Shown here: positions 24,822 to 34,066 of the stretch, one piece after another
Position numbering within the stretch: the stretch's first letter is position 1
Layout of the letters: each line of letters begins with the position of its first letter
From: Bacteroides timonensis
GTDB taxonomy: Bacteria; Bacteroidota; Bacteroidia; Bacteroidales; Bacteroidaceae
Reading direction: 5' to 3'
Length of the DNA: 64,000 nucleotides
Assembly (NCBI RefSeq): GCF_000513195.1
Contig: NZ_CBVI010000002.1
Coordinates: forward strand, 1-64,000
Position numbers and translations under genes: made by a program
Notes under the pieces: model-generated
Told to the model about the DNA's origin: nothing
The model's input: only the letters and a program-made list of their open reading frames with translations
Databases searched by the model: none

Positions 24822-26977
24822 TTGAATAATTTTTTAAATGGTACTTTGATTAATAATTGAAAGTTTCGCCCCGGTTCGGGAATCTCCACTTTCCGATAAA
24901 AACTGAGATGATTGTAATACCGCGTATTGAATAAATTACGGACAGTCAGAGTAATCTCCACTTCCGTTCCGGCAACGGGTAAATCAAGAGAGCCAGCTAT
25001 ATGAAAGAGGTTTGCACCCGGCGTGCGGTCTTCGTTGCGATCCACACGGTTTTGCCTGGCTATGCTCTGCCATTCGGCATAAAGCATATACCGCTTCCTT
25101 TGCCAGGTGAGCGTGTTGCGCAGCGTGGCAGGTGGAGAAAAGCTCAAAGGAATACGTTCATCACAATTGTAGGTATAGACATACTCACCGGATATACGGT
25201 AGTTGAGAGTAGGCAAAATAGTTAGTTCCACACTCGCCTCCACTCCGGCAAACAAGGCTTCCGTCTGCGTATAACGGTAAATCTGTCCCGTATGGGGTAA
25301 AACAGACCATTCCCCCGTAGGCCGCAGAAAGATATAATTACTAAACCAATTGACGAAAGGAGAAACATATACAGACCATCTCCCGTACTTCAACTGATAA
25401 GAAGCATCCATCTGCCAACCCTGTTCGGACGAAAGTGTGGCATCTCCCTGTTCATGACGGAATGTGCCGTGATGCACACCATTCGAAGCCAGTTCATTAG
25501 CTCCCGGAAGACGAAAACTCCGCCCGACATTTACCTTCAACTGATGCCGCGTCGAGGGCGTCCATACCACACCCAATGATAAAGAATAGTCGCCAAAGCT
25601 CCTGTTTACCCGGCGGCTGTTCCACCGGTAGAACTCCACCTGCTCTTCAGCATATCCCTGTTCTTGCAAATAAGTAGCCAGATAAGGATCATCATGGGCA
25701 AAGACACGCATGCGACCATAGTCATACCGTACACCTCCACTGACGGATAATGTATTATCCGGACGATACGTCGTAAGCCAGGATATACCGGTAGTAAAAC
25801 GATCATATTCCGGCAACAAGAAAGAATAACCGGAAATCGTATTTCGCTGGAATTGAGAATCCCATCCCATCCGGTGTTCCCAAGAAGAAGAACCGATCCA
25901 CCGTCCTTTTGCCGAAAAACTGAAAGTATTCAGATTAAAGGCCAGTTCTTTGTCAGGATCAGTTTCCGGCAGAAGTTGTGTTCCGTAATGGGTATGAAAC
26001 GCACTCCATTCCTCGCGGTGATTGTTCTGATAACCGATATCACCCGACAGGATAAACTTCTCCCAGGCATACTGCTGATGAGTGGTCACTTTCAGGTGAT
26101 TTACCTTACTATAAGGAAGATCGATGTTCCGGCTGTCACCGTCGTCTTCCAGACGTGACAAGTCGGGTACCCCATGTGCTCCGGGGAAGAACCCCGTCTT
26201 CTGAAAAACATTGGACACAGCAAGATTCGACTTATATCCCTTCTTCTGATATTGGGTAAAGAAATTGACGTTGCGTTCCCATCCCGCCGTATTTTTCAGC
26301 CGACGACCGTAGACCGGCATCTTCTGAGTCAGATAAACAATCGTGTCTGCCGGGATACGGTAATCTCCAAAGCGCTGTTCCGAGTAACGCAACCGCGTAT
26401 ACCAGGCATTTCTTTTGATACCCAACATCAGTGAAGCGCCTATGGTTTCGTTCACAGACTTACCCAACAGCGTCACGTCACCAAACAACATATTCTCTGC
26501 CGGCACCTGCACCGGAGCAATATCAATTACTCCGCCCATGGCGTCACTGCCGTAAAGCAGCGAAGCAGGACCTTTCATTACATTCACGGCATCCACATTG
26601 AAAGCATCCAGCTCCAGACCATGGTCTGCACCCCACTGCTGCCCTTCCTGTTTGATGCCATTCTCCAATACAGCCACCCGATTAAAGCCCATGCCACGAA
26701 TCATCGGCTTGGAGAATCCCGAACCGATATCCATAGCCTGCACGCCGGGGATATTTTCCATAGCCTGCATGAAGTTACCCGTGAAATGTTTCCGCAAGAA
26801 ATCCCTGTCAGCCACTTCGAGCGTAAGTGCAGTCTTTTTGTTCTGAAGCTGTTGATAGGTTTCCGCTATCACGACTTCAGGCAAAGCTACATTACGGACT
26901 GAATCGGATTCCTGCGCATGAACGGAAAGGGTTGTACACAACATCCCCATCACGCCCGGAATAATTCCTATACGCAT
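24818..26977 (-). CDS. TonB-dependent outer-membrane receptor, probably for metal
   Basis: The 719-residue protein has a signal peptide, a plug domain (about 45-160; NFMQAMENIPGVQAMDIGSG, MIRGMGFNRVAVLENG) and a 22-strand barrel. It lacks the SusC-specific N-terminal extension, so it is a classical receptor rather than a glycan importer. Neighbouring His-rich proteins point to a metal or metal complex as ligand. It lies between the His-rich small gene and the DUF4625 gene, all minus strand. Confidence 0.88.
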   Translation of the reverse strand: MRIGIIPGVMGMLCTTLSVHAQESDSVRNVALPEVVIAETYQQLQNKKTALTLEVADRDFLRKHFTGNFMQAMENIPGVQAMDIGSGFSKPMIRGMGFNRVAVLENGIKQEGQQWGADHGLELDAFNVDAVNVMKGPASLLYGSDAMGGVIDIAPVQVPAENMLFGDVTLLGKSVNETIGASLMLGIKRNAWYTRLRYSEQRFGDYRIPADTIVYLTQKMPVYGRRLKNTAGWERNVNFFTQYQKKGYKSNLAVSNVFQKTGFFPGAHGVPDLSRLEDDGDSRNIDLPYSKVNHLKVTTHQQYAWEKFILSGDIGYQNNHREEWSAFHTHYGTQLLPETDPDKELAFNLNTFSFSAKGRWIGSSSWEHRMGWDSQFQRNTISGYSFLLPEYDRFTTGISWLTTYRPDNTLSVSGGVRYDYGRMRVFAHDDPYLATYLQEQGYAEEQVEFYRWNSRRVNRSFGDYSLSLGVVWTPSTRHQLKVNVGRSFRLPGANELASNGVHHGTFRHEQGDATLSSEQGWQMDASYQLKYGRWSVYVSPFVNWFSNYIFLRPTGEWSVLPHTGQIYRYTQTEALFAGVEASVELTILPTLNYRISGEYVYTYNCDERIPLSFSPPATLRNTLTWQRKRYMLYAEWQSIARQNRVDRNEDRTPGANLFHIAGSLDLPVAGTEVEITLTVRNLFNTRYYNHLSFYRKVEIPEPGRNFQLLIKVPFKKLFK

Positions 26978-27058
26978 TGATTACAATCTTAATTTAGAAT
27001 AAAACAATGAGAGGCAAGCTACAGAAAGCCCGTCTCCACATGAATGTAAATTATGTAA

Positions 27059-27388
27059 TCAAGCTATGGGAGGTGCGCGTAGATAATGTGAATAAGACAG
27101 TGTATAAACAATCTTATCCTGATGAACAACCTGCTCAAATGTGATGGGCGTTAAGATGCAACGGAAGTCAATAGACTGCGCTTCCGTGAAAAGAGAAAGA
27201 GAAAAGTGACAGATAGCACAATCATCGGACGAATGCCGCGGATGATCTGCATGGGAACAGGAAGCAGCATGCTCGTCCTCGTGATGGTGAAAAGCCTTCA
27301 CCACGAAGAACGGTAGGAGTGCCATCATCAGCACCCATGCTATAACTACTCTCTTCTTTCCGCTGTTATTCACTTTCTTAATCGACAA
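27059..27388 (-). CDS. Small His/Cys-rich secreted or membrane protein
   Basis: The 109-residue protein has one N-terminal hydrophobic segment (VVIAWVLMMALLPFFVV) followed by AFHHHEDEHAASCSHADHPRH and CAICHFSLSLF, a clear metal-binding look. It ends with YLRAPP. It is the first gene of the receptor unit, 81 bp upstream of the receptor. Similar small proteins precede metal receptors in Bacteroidetes; the exact family is not named here. Confidence 0.65.
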   Translation of the reverse strand: MSIKKVNNSGKKRVVIAWVLMMALLPFFVVKAFHHHEDEHAASCSHADHPRHSSDDCAICHFSLSLFTEAQSIDFRCILTPITFEQVVHQDKIVYTLSYSHYLRAPPIA

Positions 27389-27445
27389 GTATTTGAATAG
27401 GCTGCGAAGATATGTATCTCTAACTAAAAACGCAAACTACGGCAC

Positions 27446-28729
27446 TTAATATGTGTTACCGCTCCGGCTTTTATCAATCTGAATAAGCCATTTCCAGACA
27501 GGCAACACCTCTATTGAAAGCCCATCCTTTTCTACCACCCGTTCATCATTACGAGTCACAATCTGAAGTCTTTCCGCATTCAGGAATTTAGCCGCTTTCA
27601 CAAGCCCATTGACTTCACGTTCAAAAGTCTGCACATCCGAGATATTATATGAAGCCTGAATCAGCCAACTTTCTTCCGGCATATAGAAGTCAACTTCTAT
27701 ATTCTGATTGTAGAAATAAACCTTTTCTCCAAACTGACGATGCAAGGTTATCGCAACAAGATTCTCCAACAATAAAGTTTCCGGCCGGAAAATAAACAAA
27801 TTCAAGATTCCATTATCAATAAAGTAATATTTACGGTTACTCTCACGCTCTGCGAACCTCGCAGCATAGTTTTCCAAACTGAATATAAGCCAAGTCTCTT
27901 GCAGATAGCCCACATAATCAATAATGGTACGCACCCCCACACTTTCTCCCGCTGAAGAAACTATATTCTTCAAACGATTATAAGAAGAAGGTTGCATCAC
28001 ACTCTCCGCCAATTTTTTCACCAACAACCGCATTGAATCCGAATTACGCAAAGAATAACGGGCAACTAAATCGCCGAAAAATATCTTCTGATACAATCCG
28101 CTCAACCATGAACGCTTGTCTTCAAAAGAAAGTAGTTCCGGAAAACCGCCATTATAGAAATAAGTATCAAAACTACGCACCACCCCATTTCTAATACCCG
28201 GTGTATAAAGCCAATTTGATTTCAATTCAAATCCTTCGAAATTTAAAAATTCCCTAAAGGAGAATGGATATACATTCTGTATCAGGAAACGCCCGCCTAA
28301 GGTCGTAGCAATCTCAGAACTCAGCATTTTAGCATTGCTTCCCGTAACAAATACCCGATAGCTCTTATCTGCCAGTCGACGAACAAATTTTTCCCAGCCT
28401 GGCACAATCTGTATCTCATCCAGAAAGAAAATTGGACGAGAAGAAAATGTTTCTTCATACACCTGCTTTATCTCATCCAAATCTTCCGACTTCAGTCCTA
28501 TGAAACGTTCGTCTTCAAAATTAAGATAGAGAATTTCTTCTATATCAGTTCCCCTTTTCATAAGCTCATGGATCCGTTGAAACATAAGATAAGACTTTCC
28601 GGTACGGCGAATGCCTAAAAAGACATAATTCCCGTTGTCTTCAAACTTGAAAGGACGTTGCAGCAACTTCACATTCTGAACAAACTCCTGATTTTCACCT
28701 ATAATCTGCTTTATCAGTTCTCGATCCAT
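27446..28729 (-). CDS. AAA-type ATPase with C-terminal DUF4143
   Basis: The protein (427 residues from MDRELIKQII) has a P-loop GIRRTGKSYL, the Walker B-like FFLDEIQIVPGWEKF, sensor VTGSNAKML, and a DUF4143 nuclease-like tail (YYFIDNGILNLF, NIEVDFYMPEE). Many Bacteroides genomes carry several copies; function is unknown. An ATG at 28789 is in frame, but the -7 box at 28758-28765 would lie inside that longer reading frame, so 28729 is the better start. Confidence 0.82.
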   Translation of the reverse strand: MDRELIKQIIGENQEFVQNVKLLQRPFKFEDNGNYVFLGIRRTGKSYLMFQRIHELMKRGTDIEEILYLNFEDERFIGLKSEDLDEIKQVYEETFSSRPIFFLDEIQIVPGWEKFVRRLADKSYRVFVTGSNAKMLSSEIATTLGGRFLIQNVYPFSFREFLNFEGFELKSNWLYTPGIRNGVVRSFDTYFYNGGFPELLSFEDKRSWLSGLYQKIFFGDLVARYSLRNSDSMRLLVKKLAESVMQPSSYNRLKNIVSSAGESVGVRTIIDYVGYLQETWLIFSLENYAARFAERESNRKYYFIDNGILNLFIFRPETLLLENLVAITLHRQFGEKVYFYNQNIEVDFYMPEESWLIQASYNISDVQTFEREVNGLVKAAKFLNAERLQIVTRNDERVVEKDGLSIEVLPVWKWLIQIDKSRSGNTY

Positions 28730-28745
28730 CTTCTTTATTTGTTTT

Positions 28746-28817
28746 ATATACGCAACACAAATATAGGATTTTTGTTTCATATACGACACAAAATACCTAT
28801 ATTTTTATTTCATATAC
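28746..28817 (-). repeat. 33-bp tandem repeat over the ATPase promoter
   Basis: ATATAC plus flanking sequence recurs at 28746, 28779 and 28812, exactly 33 bp apart. On the minus strand each unit starts GTATATgAAAyAAA, and the first two full units continue to a TnTTTGTGT-like segment. The middle unit supplies TATATTTG (28765-28758) as the -7 element. Confidence 0.65.
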
Positions 28818-29036
28818 AATACAACCTAACGAAAGAAACTTCCCACCGCATAAAGAGGCACGTTCACAAAAATCAGGAGGAGTTTACTCCACTCAATCAC
28901 ATTTTCAAGAGGAGTTTCCCGCTTTAAGCGTTACTAAGCGGCTAAAAGGAGGAGAAGTTTCGGTTATTTAACGTCCGCGCTACAGCATCCCCTTCCCCAT
29001 CACGCACATCTCCCTTACCTTTCCCCCGCAAAAAGC

Positions 29037-29067
29037 TTGCATATCTACTGAAGCATGATTACCTTTG
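29037..29067 (+). promoter_or_regulatory. Promoter of the HU-like gene
   Basis: TTG (29037-29039), a 20-bp spacer and TACCTTTG (29060-29067) match the Bacteroides consensus well. The start near 29074 falls in the first operator-like palindrome. The leader to the ATG at 29253 is about 180 nt. The rest of the gene-free stretch 28818-29036 shows nothing I can name. Confidence 0.75.
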
Positions 29068-29137
29068 CCGCTCAAGATGGTATCTTGTGTTGTTCAAGAT
29101 CACATCTCATACTACATAAGATGCCATCTTGAGCGGC
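29067..29137. repeat. Three phased palindromes inside a 20-bp inverted repeat
   Basis: Near-palindromes CAAGATGGTATCTTG (29073), CAAGATCACATCTCA (29095) and TAAGATGCCATCTTG (29117) start exactly 22 bp apart. The outermost sequence also forms an inverted repeat, 29067-29086 with 29118-29137, 19 of 20 matching. The array begins at the last base of the -7 box, suggesting operator sites or an RNA hairpin at the 5' end of the transcript. Confidence 0.8.
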
Positions 29138-29252
29138 TAAACAAAGAGAGCTACAGTCCATAGGAATATGAGTTCCATGCGCTAAGCCCCTATGCAGCTG
29201 ACATTAAGAAGCATAGCTGTCATCAACAACACCAATCAACAGAAACAAGGAT

Positions 29253-29762
29253 ATGGGAATGATTTATTTAGTAAGGAAGAAACTCTTCCGCTCCAAGGAA
29301 GGAATGAAACAACTGTACTACGCTGTGCAACGTACCCTGCAACCACGCGGCGGAGTAACTACCGAAAAGCTGGCGCAACGCATGGCCAGCCGTAAAGGCA
29401 TGAGCGAAGGCGACGTGCAAAGTGTACTGGTGGACTTACCCAAATACATAGAAGAAGCGCTCAGAGAGGGCGAGTCCGTCACCATCAGAGGACTCGGCTC
29501 CTTCAACCTCGCCATAACCAGCGAAGGCTTCGAACATCCCGACGACGTAATGCCGGGCAAGGTGCAGGTTTCACGCATTTACTTCAAACCGGATCGCACG
29601 TTGGTGGGAAGGCTACGCCAGGACATGGATTTCTTCCGTTACCCGCTGAGCAAGTACTTCCCCCACGAAATGCTACGTCCCGAAACGCTGGAACGCGAAC
29701 GGGTACAGACCAAAAATAAGCCGGAAGACGAAGCAAAGGATATTGATACGGTAACAAGCTGA
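29253..29762 (+). CDS. HU-related DNA-binding protein
   Basis: The 169-residue protein belongs to the Bacteroidales HU-related group: an N-terminal helical part, then the HU-like beta-arm region VTIRGLGSFNLAI and YFKPDRTLVGRL. The C-terminal 45 residues are charged and likely flexible. HU-like proteins bend DNA; the specific role is unknown. The second Met (MIYLVRKKLF) is an equally good start. Confidence 0.8.
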   Translation: MGMIYLVRKKLFRSKEGMKQLYYAVQRTLQPRGGVTTEKLAQRMASRKGMSEGDVQSVLVDLPKYIEEALREGESVTIRGLGSFNLAITSEGFEHPDDVMPGKVQVSRIYFKPDRTLVGRLRQDMDFFRYPLSKYFPHEMLRPETLERERVQTKNKPEDEAKDIDTVTS

Positions 29763-30139
29763 AAGCACTGAAAGCCGTCCCCGACCGGACATTTCAGTCT
29801 AAACGCCTTACACACAACGGCCTAAAGCCGCTGAAAGAGATGAAAGCGCAGAACGCATGATTATTCGCACAAACCACGCCCCAAATGCGGACAGGCACTT
29901 AAAACAAATCTTAATCTTCTGCAAGCGAGACAAAAAAGATATTTCATTTCAAGATAATTACGTATATTTGCAAGCTGAACAAGAGAACGAAAAGTGCCGG
30001 AACAGGTCGAAATGAAATAAAACGGCTTTGAGTTATTAACAAAAAAGGCGACTTATCAACAGATTTTGCAATCTTTCTCTTTTTTAGTAGGCGCAATACG
30101 GAATTATCACTTATTTCGCTGCCAATAAACACTAAGATT
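29763..30139. other. Gene-free stretch before parA
   Basis: No coding region or RNA gene is visible in these 377 bp. It holds a -7 element TATATTTG at 29963-29970, a likely parA promoter with a leader of about 165 nt. No recognisable parS palindrome was found here. Confidence 0.5.
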
Positions 30140-30904
30140 ATGGGAAAAATTATTGCTTTGGCAAATCAAAAAGGTGGTGTAGGAAAAACAACGACTACGA
30201 TTAACCTCGCAGCCTCACTCGCCACCCTGGAAAAGAAAGTGCTCGTTGTGGACGCAGACCCGCAGGCAAACGCCTCTTCCGGTTTGGGTGTCGACATCAA
30301 GCAGTCGGAATGCACTATTTACGAATGCATTATCGACCGGGCTGATGTTCGCGAAGCTATCCATGACACCGAGATTGATACACTGAAAGTGATATCCTCA
30401 CACATAAACTTGGTGGGCGCCGAGATAGAGATGCTCAATCTGAAAAACAGGGAAAAGATATTGAAAGAAGTACTTGCCCCGCTGAAGGAAGAGTTTGATT
30501 ATATCTTGATAGACTGCTCGCCCTCACTGGGACTGATTACCATCAACGCACTGACCGCAGCCGACTCTGTGATTATCCCCGTACAAGCGGAATACTTTGC
30601 ATTGGAAGGCATCAGTAAGTTGCTGAATACAATCAAAATTATCAAGTCGAAACTGAACCCGGCACTCGAAATCGAAGGTTTCCTGCTAACCATGTACGAC
30701 TCACGCCTGCGCCAGGCCAACCAGATTTACGACGAAGTGAAACGCCACTTCCAGGAACTGGTGTTCGAAACCGTGGTGCAACGCAACGTCAAACTGAGTG
30801 AAGCCCCCAGTTATGGTCTGCCTACCATCTTGTATGATGCAGACTCCACAGGAGCCAAAAACCACATGGCACTTGCCAAAGAACTGATTAGTCGCAACAA
30901 TTAA
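30140..30904 (+). CDS. parA: Chromosome-partitioning ATPase ParA (Soj)
   Basis: The 254-residue protein starts with the deviant Walker A box KGGVGKTTT (11-19). It has DADPQANASSGLG and DYILIDCSPSLGLITINAL (Walker B region). It works with ParB to move origins. First gene of parA-parB-DUF5683. Confidence 0.96.
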   Translation: MGKIIALANQKGGVGKTTTTINLAASLATLEKKVLVVDADPQANASSGLGVDIKQSECTIYECIIDRADVREAIHDTEIDTLKVISSHINLVGAEIEMLNLKNREKILKEVLAPLKEEFDYILIDCSPSLGLITINALTAADSVIIPVQAEYFALEGISKLLNTIKIIKSKLNPALEIEGFLLTMYDSRLRQANQIYDEVKRHFQELVFETVVQRNVKLSEAPSYGLPTILYDADSTGAKNHMALAKELISRNN

Positions 30905-30921
30905 TTTAAAAACGAAGAACC

Positions 30922-31809
30922 ATGGCACAAAAAAGAAATGCATTAGGACGCGGGCTCGACGCTCTGCTCTCAATGGACGAAGTGCAGACCGAAGGCTCTT
31001 CTTCCATCAACGAAATAGAGTTGTCGAAGATTGTCGTCAACCCGAATCAGCCACGTCATGAATTTGACGAAACGGCGCTTCAGGAACTTGCCGACTCAAT
31101 CTCTGAAATAGGTATCATTCAGCCCATCACCTTGCGTAAGCTCTCGGACGATGAATATCAGATCATTGCCGGAGAACGCCGCTTCCGCGCCTCGCAACTT
31201 GCCGGACTGACAAGTATCCCCGCCTATATCCGCACCGCCGACGACGAAAACGTCATGGAAATGGCGCTTATCGAGAACATACAGCGCGAAGACCTGAATT
31301 CTGTGGAAATCGCTCTTGCCTACCAGCACCTGTTGGAACAATACGGCCTGACGCAGGAACGCCTCAGCGAACGTGTAGGTAAAAAGCGCACTACCATCGC
31401 AAACTACCTGCGCCTGTTGAAGCTGCCTGCACCTATTCAGATGGCCATACAAAACAAGCAGATTGACATGGGGCATGCCCGTGCACTCGTCACTCTGGCC
31501 GATCCGAAGCTGCAAGTGAAGATATTCGAAGAAATCATCGAGCATGGATACTCCGTACGCAAGGTGGAAGAATTAGTAAAATCTCTGAGCGAAGGCGAAA
31601 CCGTGAAAAGCGGCGGACGCAAAATAGCTCCCAAACGAGCCAAGTTGCCCGAAGAATTTAATATGCTGAAACAACAGCTATCCGGCTTCTTCAGCACCAA
31701 AGTGCAGCTGACCTGTTCGGAGAAAGGAAAAGGTAAAATCAGTATCCCGTTCAATAACGAAGAGGATTTAGAACGTATTATCGGCATACTCGATACTCTA
31801 AAAAAATAA
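30922..31809 (+). CDS. parB: Chromosome-partitioning protein ParB (Spo0J)
   Basis: The 295-residue CTPase-type ParB has PNQPRHEFDE, the GERRFRASQLAGL motif, ENIQREDLNSVEIA and a helix-turn-helix (TQERLSERVGKKRTTIANYL). The C-terminus carries the dimerisation domain. It binds parS sites and loads SMC. It is 17 bp after parA. Confidence 0.96.
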   Translation: MAQKRNALGRGLDALLSMDEVQTEGSSSINEIELSKIVVNPNQPRHEFDETALQELADSISEIGIIQPITLRKLSDDEYQIIAGERRFRASQLAGLTSIPAYIRTADDENVMEMALIENIQREDLNSVEIALAYQHLLEQYGLTQERLSERVGKKRTTIANYLRLLKLPAPIQMAIQNKQIDMGHARALVTLADPKLQVKIFEEIIEHGYSVRKVEELVKSLSEGETVKSGGRKIAPKRAKLPEEFNMLKQQLSGFFSTKVQLTCSEKGKGKISIPFNNEEDLERIIGILDTLKK

Positions 31810-32655
31810 ATGACGAAAGGAACTAAAACATATCAATGGTGTATCGCCCTGCTGCTTTGCCTCGTGCAGACGGCAGGGATTGCTATGTATGGGCAGGACC
31901 GTCCGCGTGCCGCTGCCAAACGACAGCAAAAAGAGCTTGCGGACACATTGCGGAAGATACCGCAAATTGTACCGGATAGCCTGGATGCACTAAGCGATCC
32001 TATTCTGCAACGGGTTTCAACCGCTGATAGCCTCGCAGTAGCCGACAGTATTGCTGCCGAAAATAAAAAGCGTTTGTTGGAGATGACCTCCGCCCCCACC
32101 CCGCAAGTGCCCGATACGCCAGCGGACAGTCTGAACAAAGAACTCAATAAAAAAGTTTTTATTCCCAATCCGACCAAAGCGACATGGCTTGCTTTGGTAA
32201 TTCCGGGAGGGGGACAGATTTATAACCGGAAATACTGGAAACTACCTATTATATATGGTGGCTTTGCCGGATGTGCATATGCACTGACTTGGAACGGGAA
32301 AATGTATAAAGACTACATGCAAGCGTACAAGGATGCCTCCAAAGGCAACTGGGATGCCAGCAGTATCACTGATCTGCTCCCCCCGGGATACATCGACAGA
32401 GTTTCCCAGACACAAATAGTAGAAACGCTCCGAAAACGAAAGGATACATACCGTCGATATCGCGACCTGAGTATCTTCGCTTTTATCGGCGTTTATCTGA
32501 TATCGGTTATCGATGCGTATGTAGATGCGGAATTATCTAATTTCGATATAACGCCCGACCTCAGTATGAGAATAGAACCGGCTGTTATCAACAACCAATA
32601 TAGCACCGGTACCTCCAATAAATCCGTCGGACTGCAATGCAGTTTCCGTTTTTAA
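31810..32655 (+). CDS. DUF5683 membrane protein
   Basis: The 281-residue protein starts right after the parB stop with no gap. It has a signal peptide, a Asp/Ser-rich linker with several DSL repeats, then the DUF5683 domain (about 118-235; LALVIPGGGQIYNRKYWKLP). Two membrane helices follow. The gene is conserved after parB in Bacteroidales. Function is unknown; the position suggests a link to cell envelope or division. Confidence 0.85.
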   Translation: MTKGTKTYQWCIALLLCLVQTAGIAMYGQDRPRAAAKRQQKELADTLRKIPQIVPDSLDALSDPILQRVSTADSLAVADSIAAENKKRLLEMTSAPTPQVPDTPADSLNKELNKKVFIPNPTKATWLALVIPGGGQIYNRKYWKLPIIYGGFAGCAYALTWNGKMYKDYMQAYKDASKGNWDASSITDLLPPGYIDRVSQTQIVETLRKRKDTYRRYRDLSIFAFIGVYLISVIDAYVDAELSNFDITPDLSMRIEPAVINNQYSTGTSNKSVGLQCSFRF

Positions 32656-32689
32656 ATGAGAATAAAGCCATACCAAAGAATAATCACAC

Positions 32690-33997
32690 ATGAAGAATAA
32701 ATCTGTAAATATGAAGAAGTTTATCGCCACTCCGTTCCTGTTTTGTCTGTCACTCTTCACCTTCCAGGTGCAAGCGCAAGAAAGCGTGGATGTACTCATC
32801 CGCGACAACGGAACGGAAAGAAAGGAAAGCATCGAACTTCCTCCAAGTATGACCTATCCGCTGGACAGCCTGCTCAACGACTGGAAAGCAAAGAATTATA
32901 TTGATTTAGGCAAAGATTGCAGTACCTCCACCGAGAATCCGTTTTTCAGTGATTCCGTCTACATCGACCGTCTCAGCCGCATCCCTGCCGTGATGGAAAT
33001 GCCATACAATGAAATTGTACGTAAATTCATAGATATGTACACAGGACGCTTACGCAATAACGTATCGTTCATGCTGAGCGCCTGCAATTTCTATATGCCT
33101 ATCTTTGAAGAGGCACTCGATACTTACGGACTGCCCATCGAACTCAGATACTTGCCCATTATCGAATCCGCCCTTAATCCTTCTGCCCGCTCTCGTGCAG
33201 GAGCTTGCGGACTGTGGCAGTTCATGCTGGCTACCGGAAAAATGTATGGTCTGGAAAGCAACAGTCTCGTTGACGAACGCTGCGATCCAATCAAGGCCAC
33301 CTGGGCTGCCGCCCGCTATCTGAAGGATCTGTATGCCATTTACCAAGACTGGAATCTGGTGATTGCCGCCTACAATTGCGGTCCGGGCACCATCAACAAG
33401 GCCATCCGCCGTGCCGGAGGGAAAACGGATTATTGGGAAATCTATAACTTCCTGCCGAAAGAAACCCGTGGATATGTGCCCGCGTTTATCGCCGCCAACT
33501 ATGTGATGACCTACTACTGCAAACACAACATCTGCCCCATGGAAACCAACATTCCCGACGCAACAGATACAGTACAGGTAACAAAAAACTTACATTTCGA
33601 ACAGCTTGCCGATATCTGTAACGTGAGTATGGAAGAGATCAAAAGTCTTAATCCCCAATATAAAAAGAATATAATTCCTGGTGAAAGCAAGGCGCAAACC
33701 CTCCGCCTGCCAATGAATTACATCAGCACATTCATCGACAGCCAGGACACCATCTATGCCCACCGTTCTAATGAATTATTCAAAAACCGCCGTACTGTAG
33801 CTATCCCCGAAACCCGTTCTACAGCAAGACGCGCTACAACCGGCAACGGAAAGCCGACTTACCACAAGATACGGAATGGCGAAACACTGGGTGGCATTGC
33901 AGGTCGCTATGGCGTCACCGTCAAACAACTTCAGAGTTGGAATGGATTGCGCAATACCAACATTTCTGCCGGAAAGCAATTGAAGATATATAAATAA
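32690..33997 (+). CDS. MltD-like lytic transglycosylase with LysM
   Basis: The 435-residue periplasmic enzyme has a signal peptide and a Slt/MltD domain with catalytic Glu in PIIESALNP (E159). GACGLWQFM and AAYNCGPG motifs follow. The C-terminal LysM motif (about 392-435; HKIRNGETLGGIAGRYGV) binds peptidoglycan; a weaker LysM-like part precedes it. MKKFIATPF (8th codon) may be the true start. Confidence 0.92.
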   Translation: MKNKSVNMKKFIATPFLFCLSLFTFQVQAQESVDVLIRDNGTERKESIELPPSMTYPLDSLLNDWKAKNYIDLGKDCSTSTENPFFSDSVYIDRLSRIPAVMEMPYNEIVRKFIDMYTGRLRNNVSFMLSACNFYMPIFEEALDTYGLPIELRYLPIIESALNPSARSRAGACGLWQFMLATGKMYGLESNSLVDERCDPIKATWAAARYLKDLYAIYQDWNLVIAAYNCGPGTINKAIRRAGGKTDYWEIYNFLPKETRGYVPAFIAANYVMTYYCKHNICPMETNIPDATDTVQVTKNLHFEQLADICNVSMEEIKSLNPQYKKNIIPGESKAQTLRLPMNYISTFIDSQDTIYAHRSNELFKNRRTVAIPETRSTARRATTGNGKPTYHKIRNGETLGGIAGRYGVTVKQLQSWNGLRNTNISAGKQLKIYK

Positions 33998-34009
33998 AGG
34001 CACAAATGC

Positions 34010-34039
34010 TTGCGTGATGTTGAAAATTGCTTATTTTTG
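34010..34039 (+). promoter_or_regulatory. Promoter of rel
   Basis: TTG (34010-34012), a 19-bp spacer and TATTTTTG (34032-34039) form a good Bacteroides promoter. Because it lies inside the longest possible reading frame, it also sets the translation start at 34067. Confidence 0.75.
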
Positions 34040-34066
34040 CAGCAACTGAAGAAAGGAGAACAGGAT

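Noticed and set aside
28861..28960. Repeated GGAGGAGTTT-like runs as a tandem repeat
   Set aside because: Spacing is irregular and similarity is limited to a few purine-rich bases.
29763..32000. parS centromere site near parA-parB
   Set aside because: No TGTTnCACGTGnAACA-like 16-bp palindrome was found by eye in this stretch.
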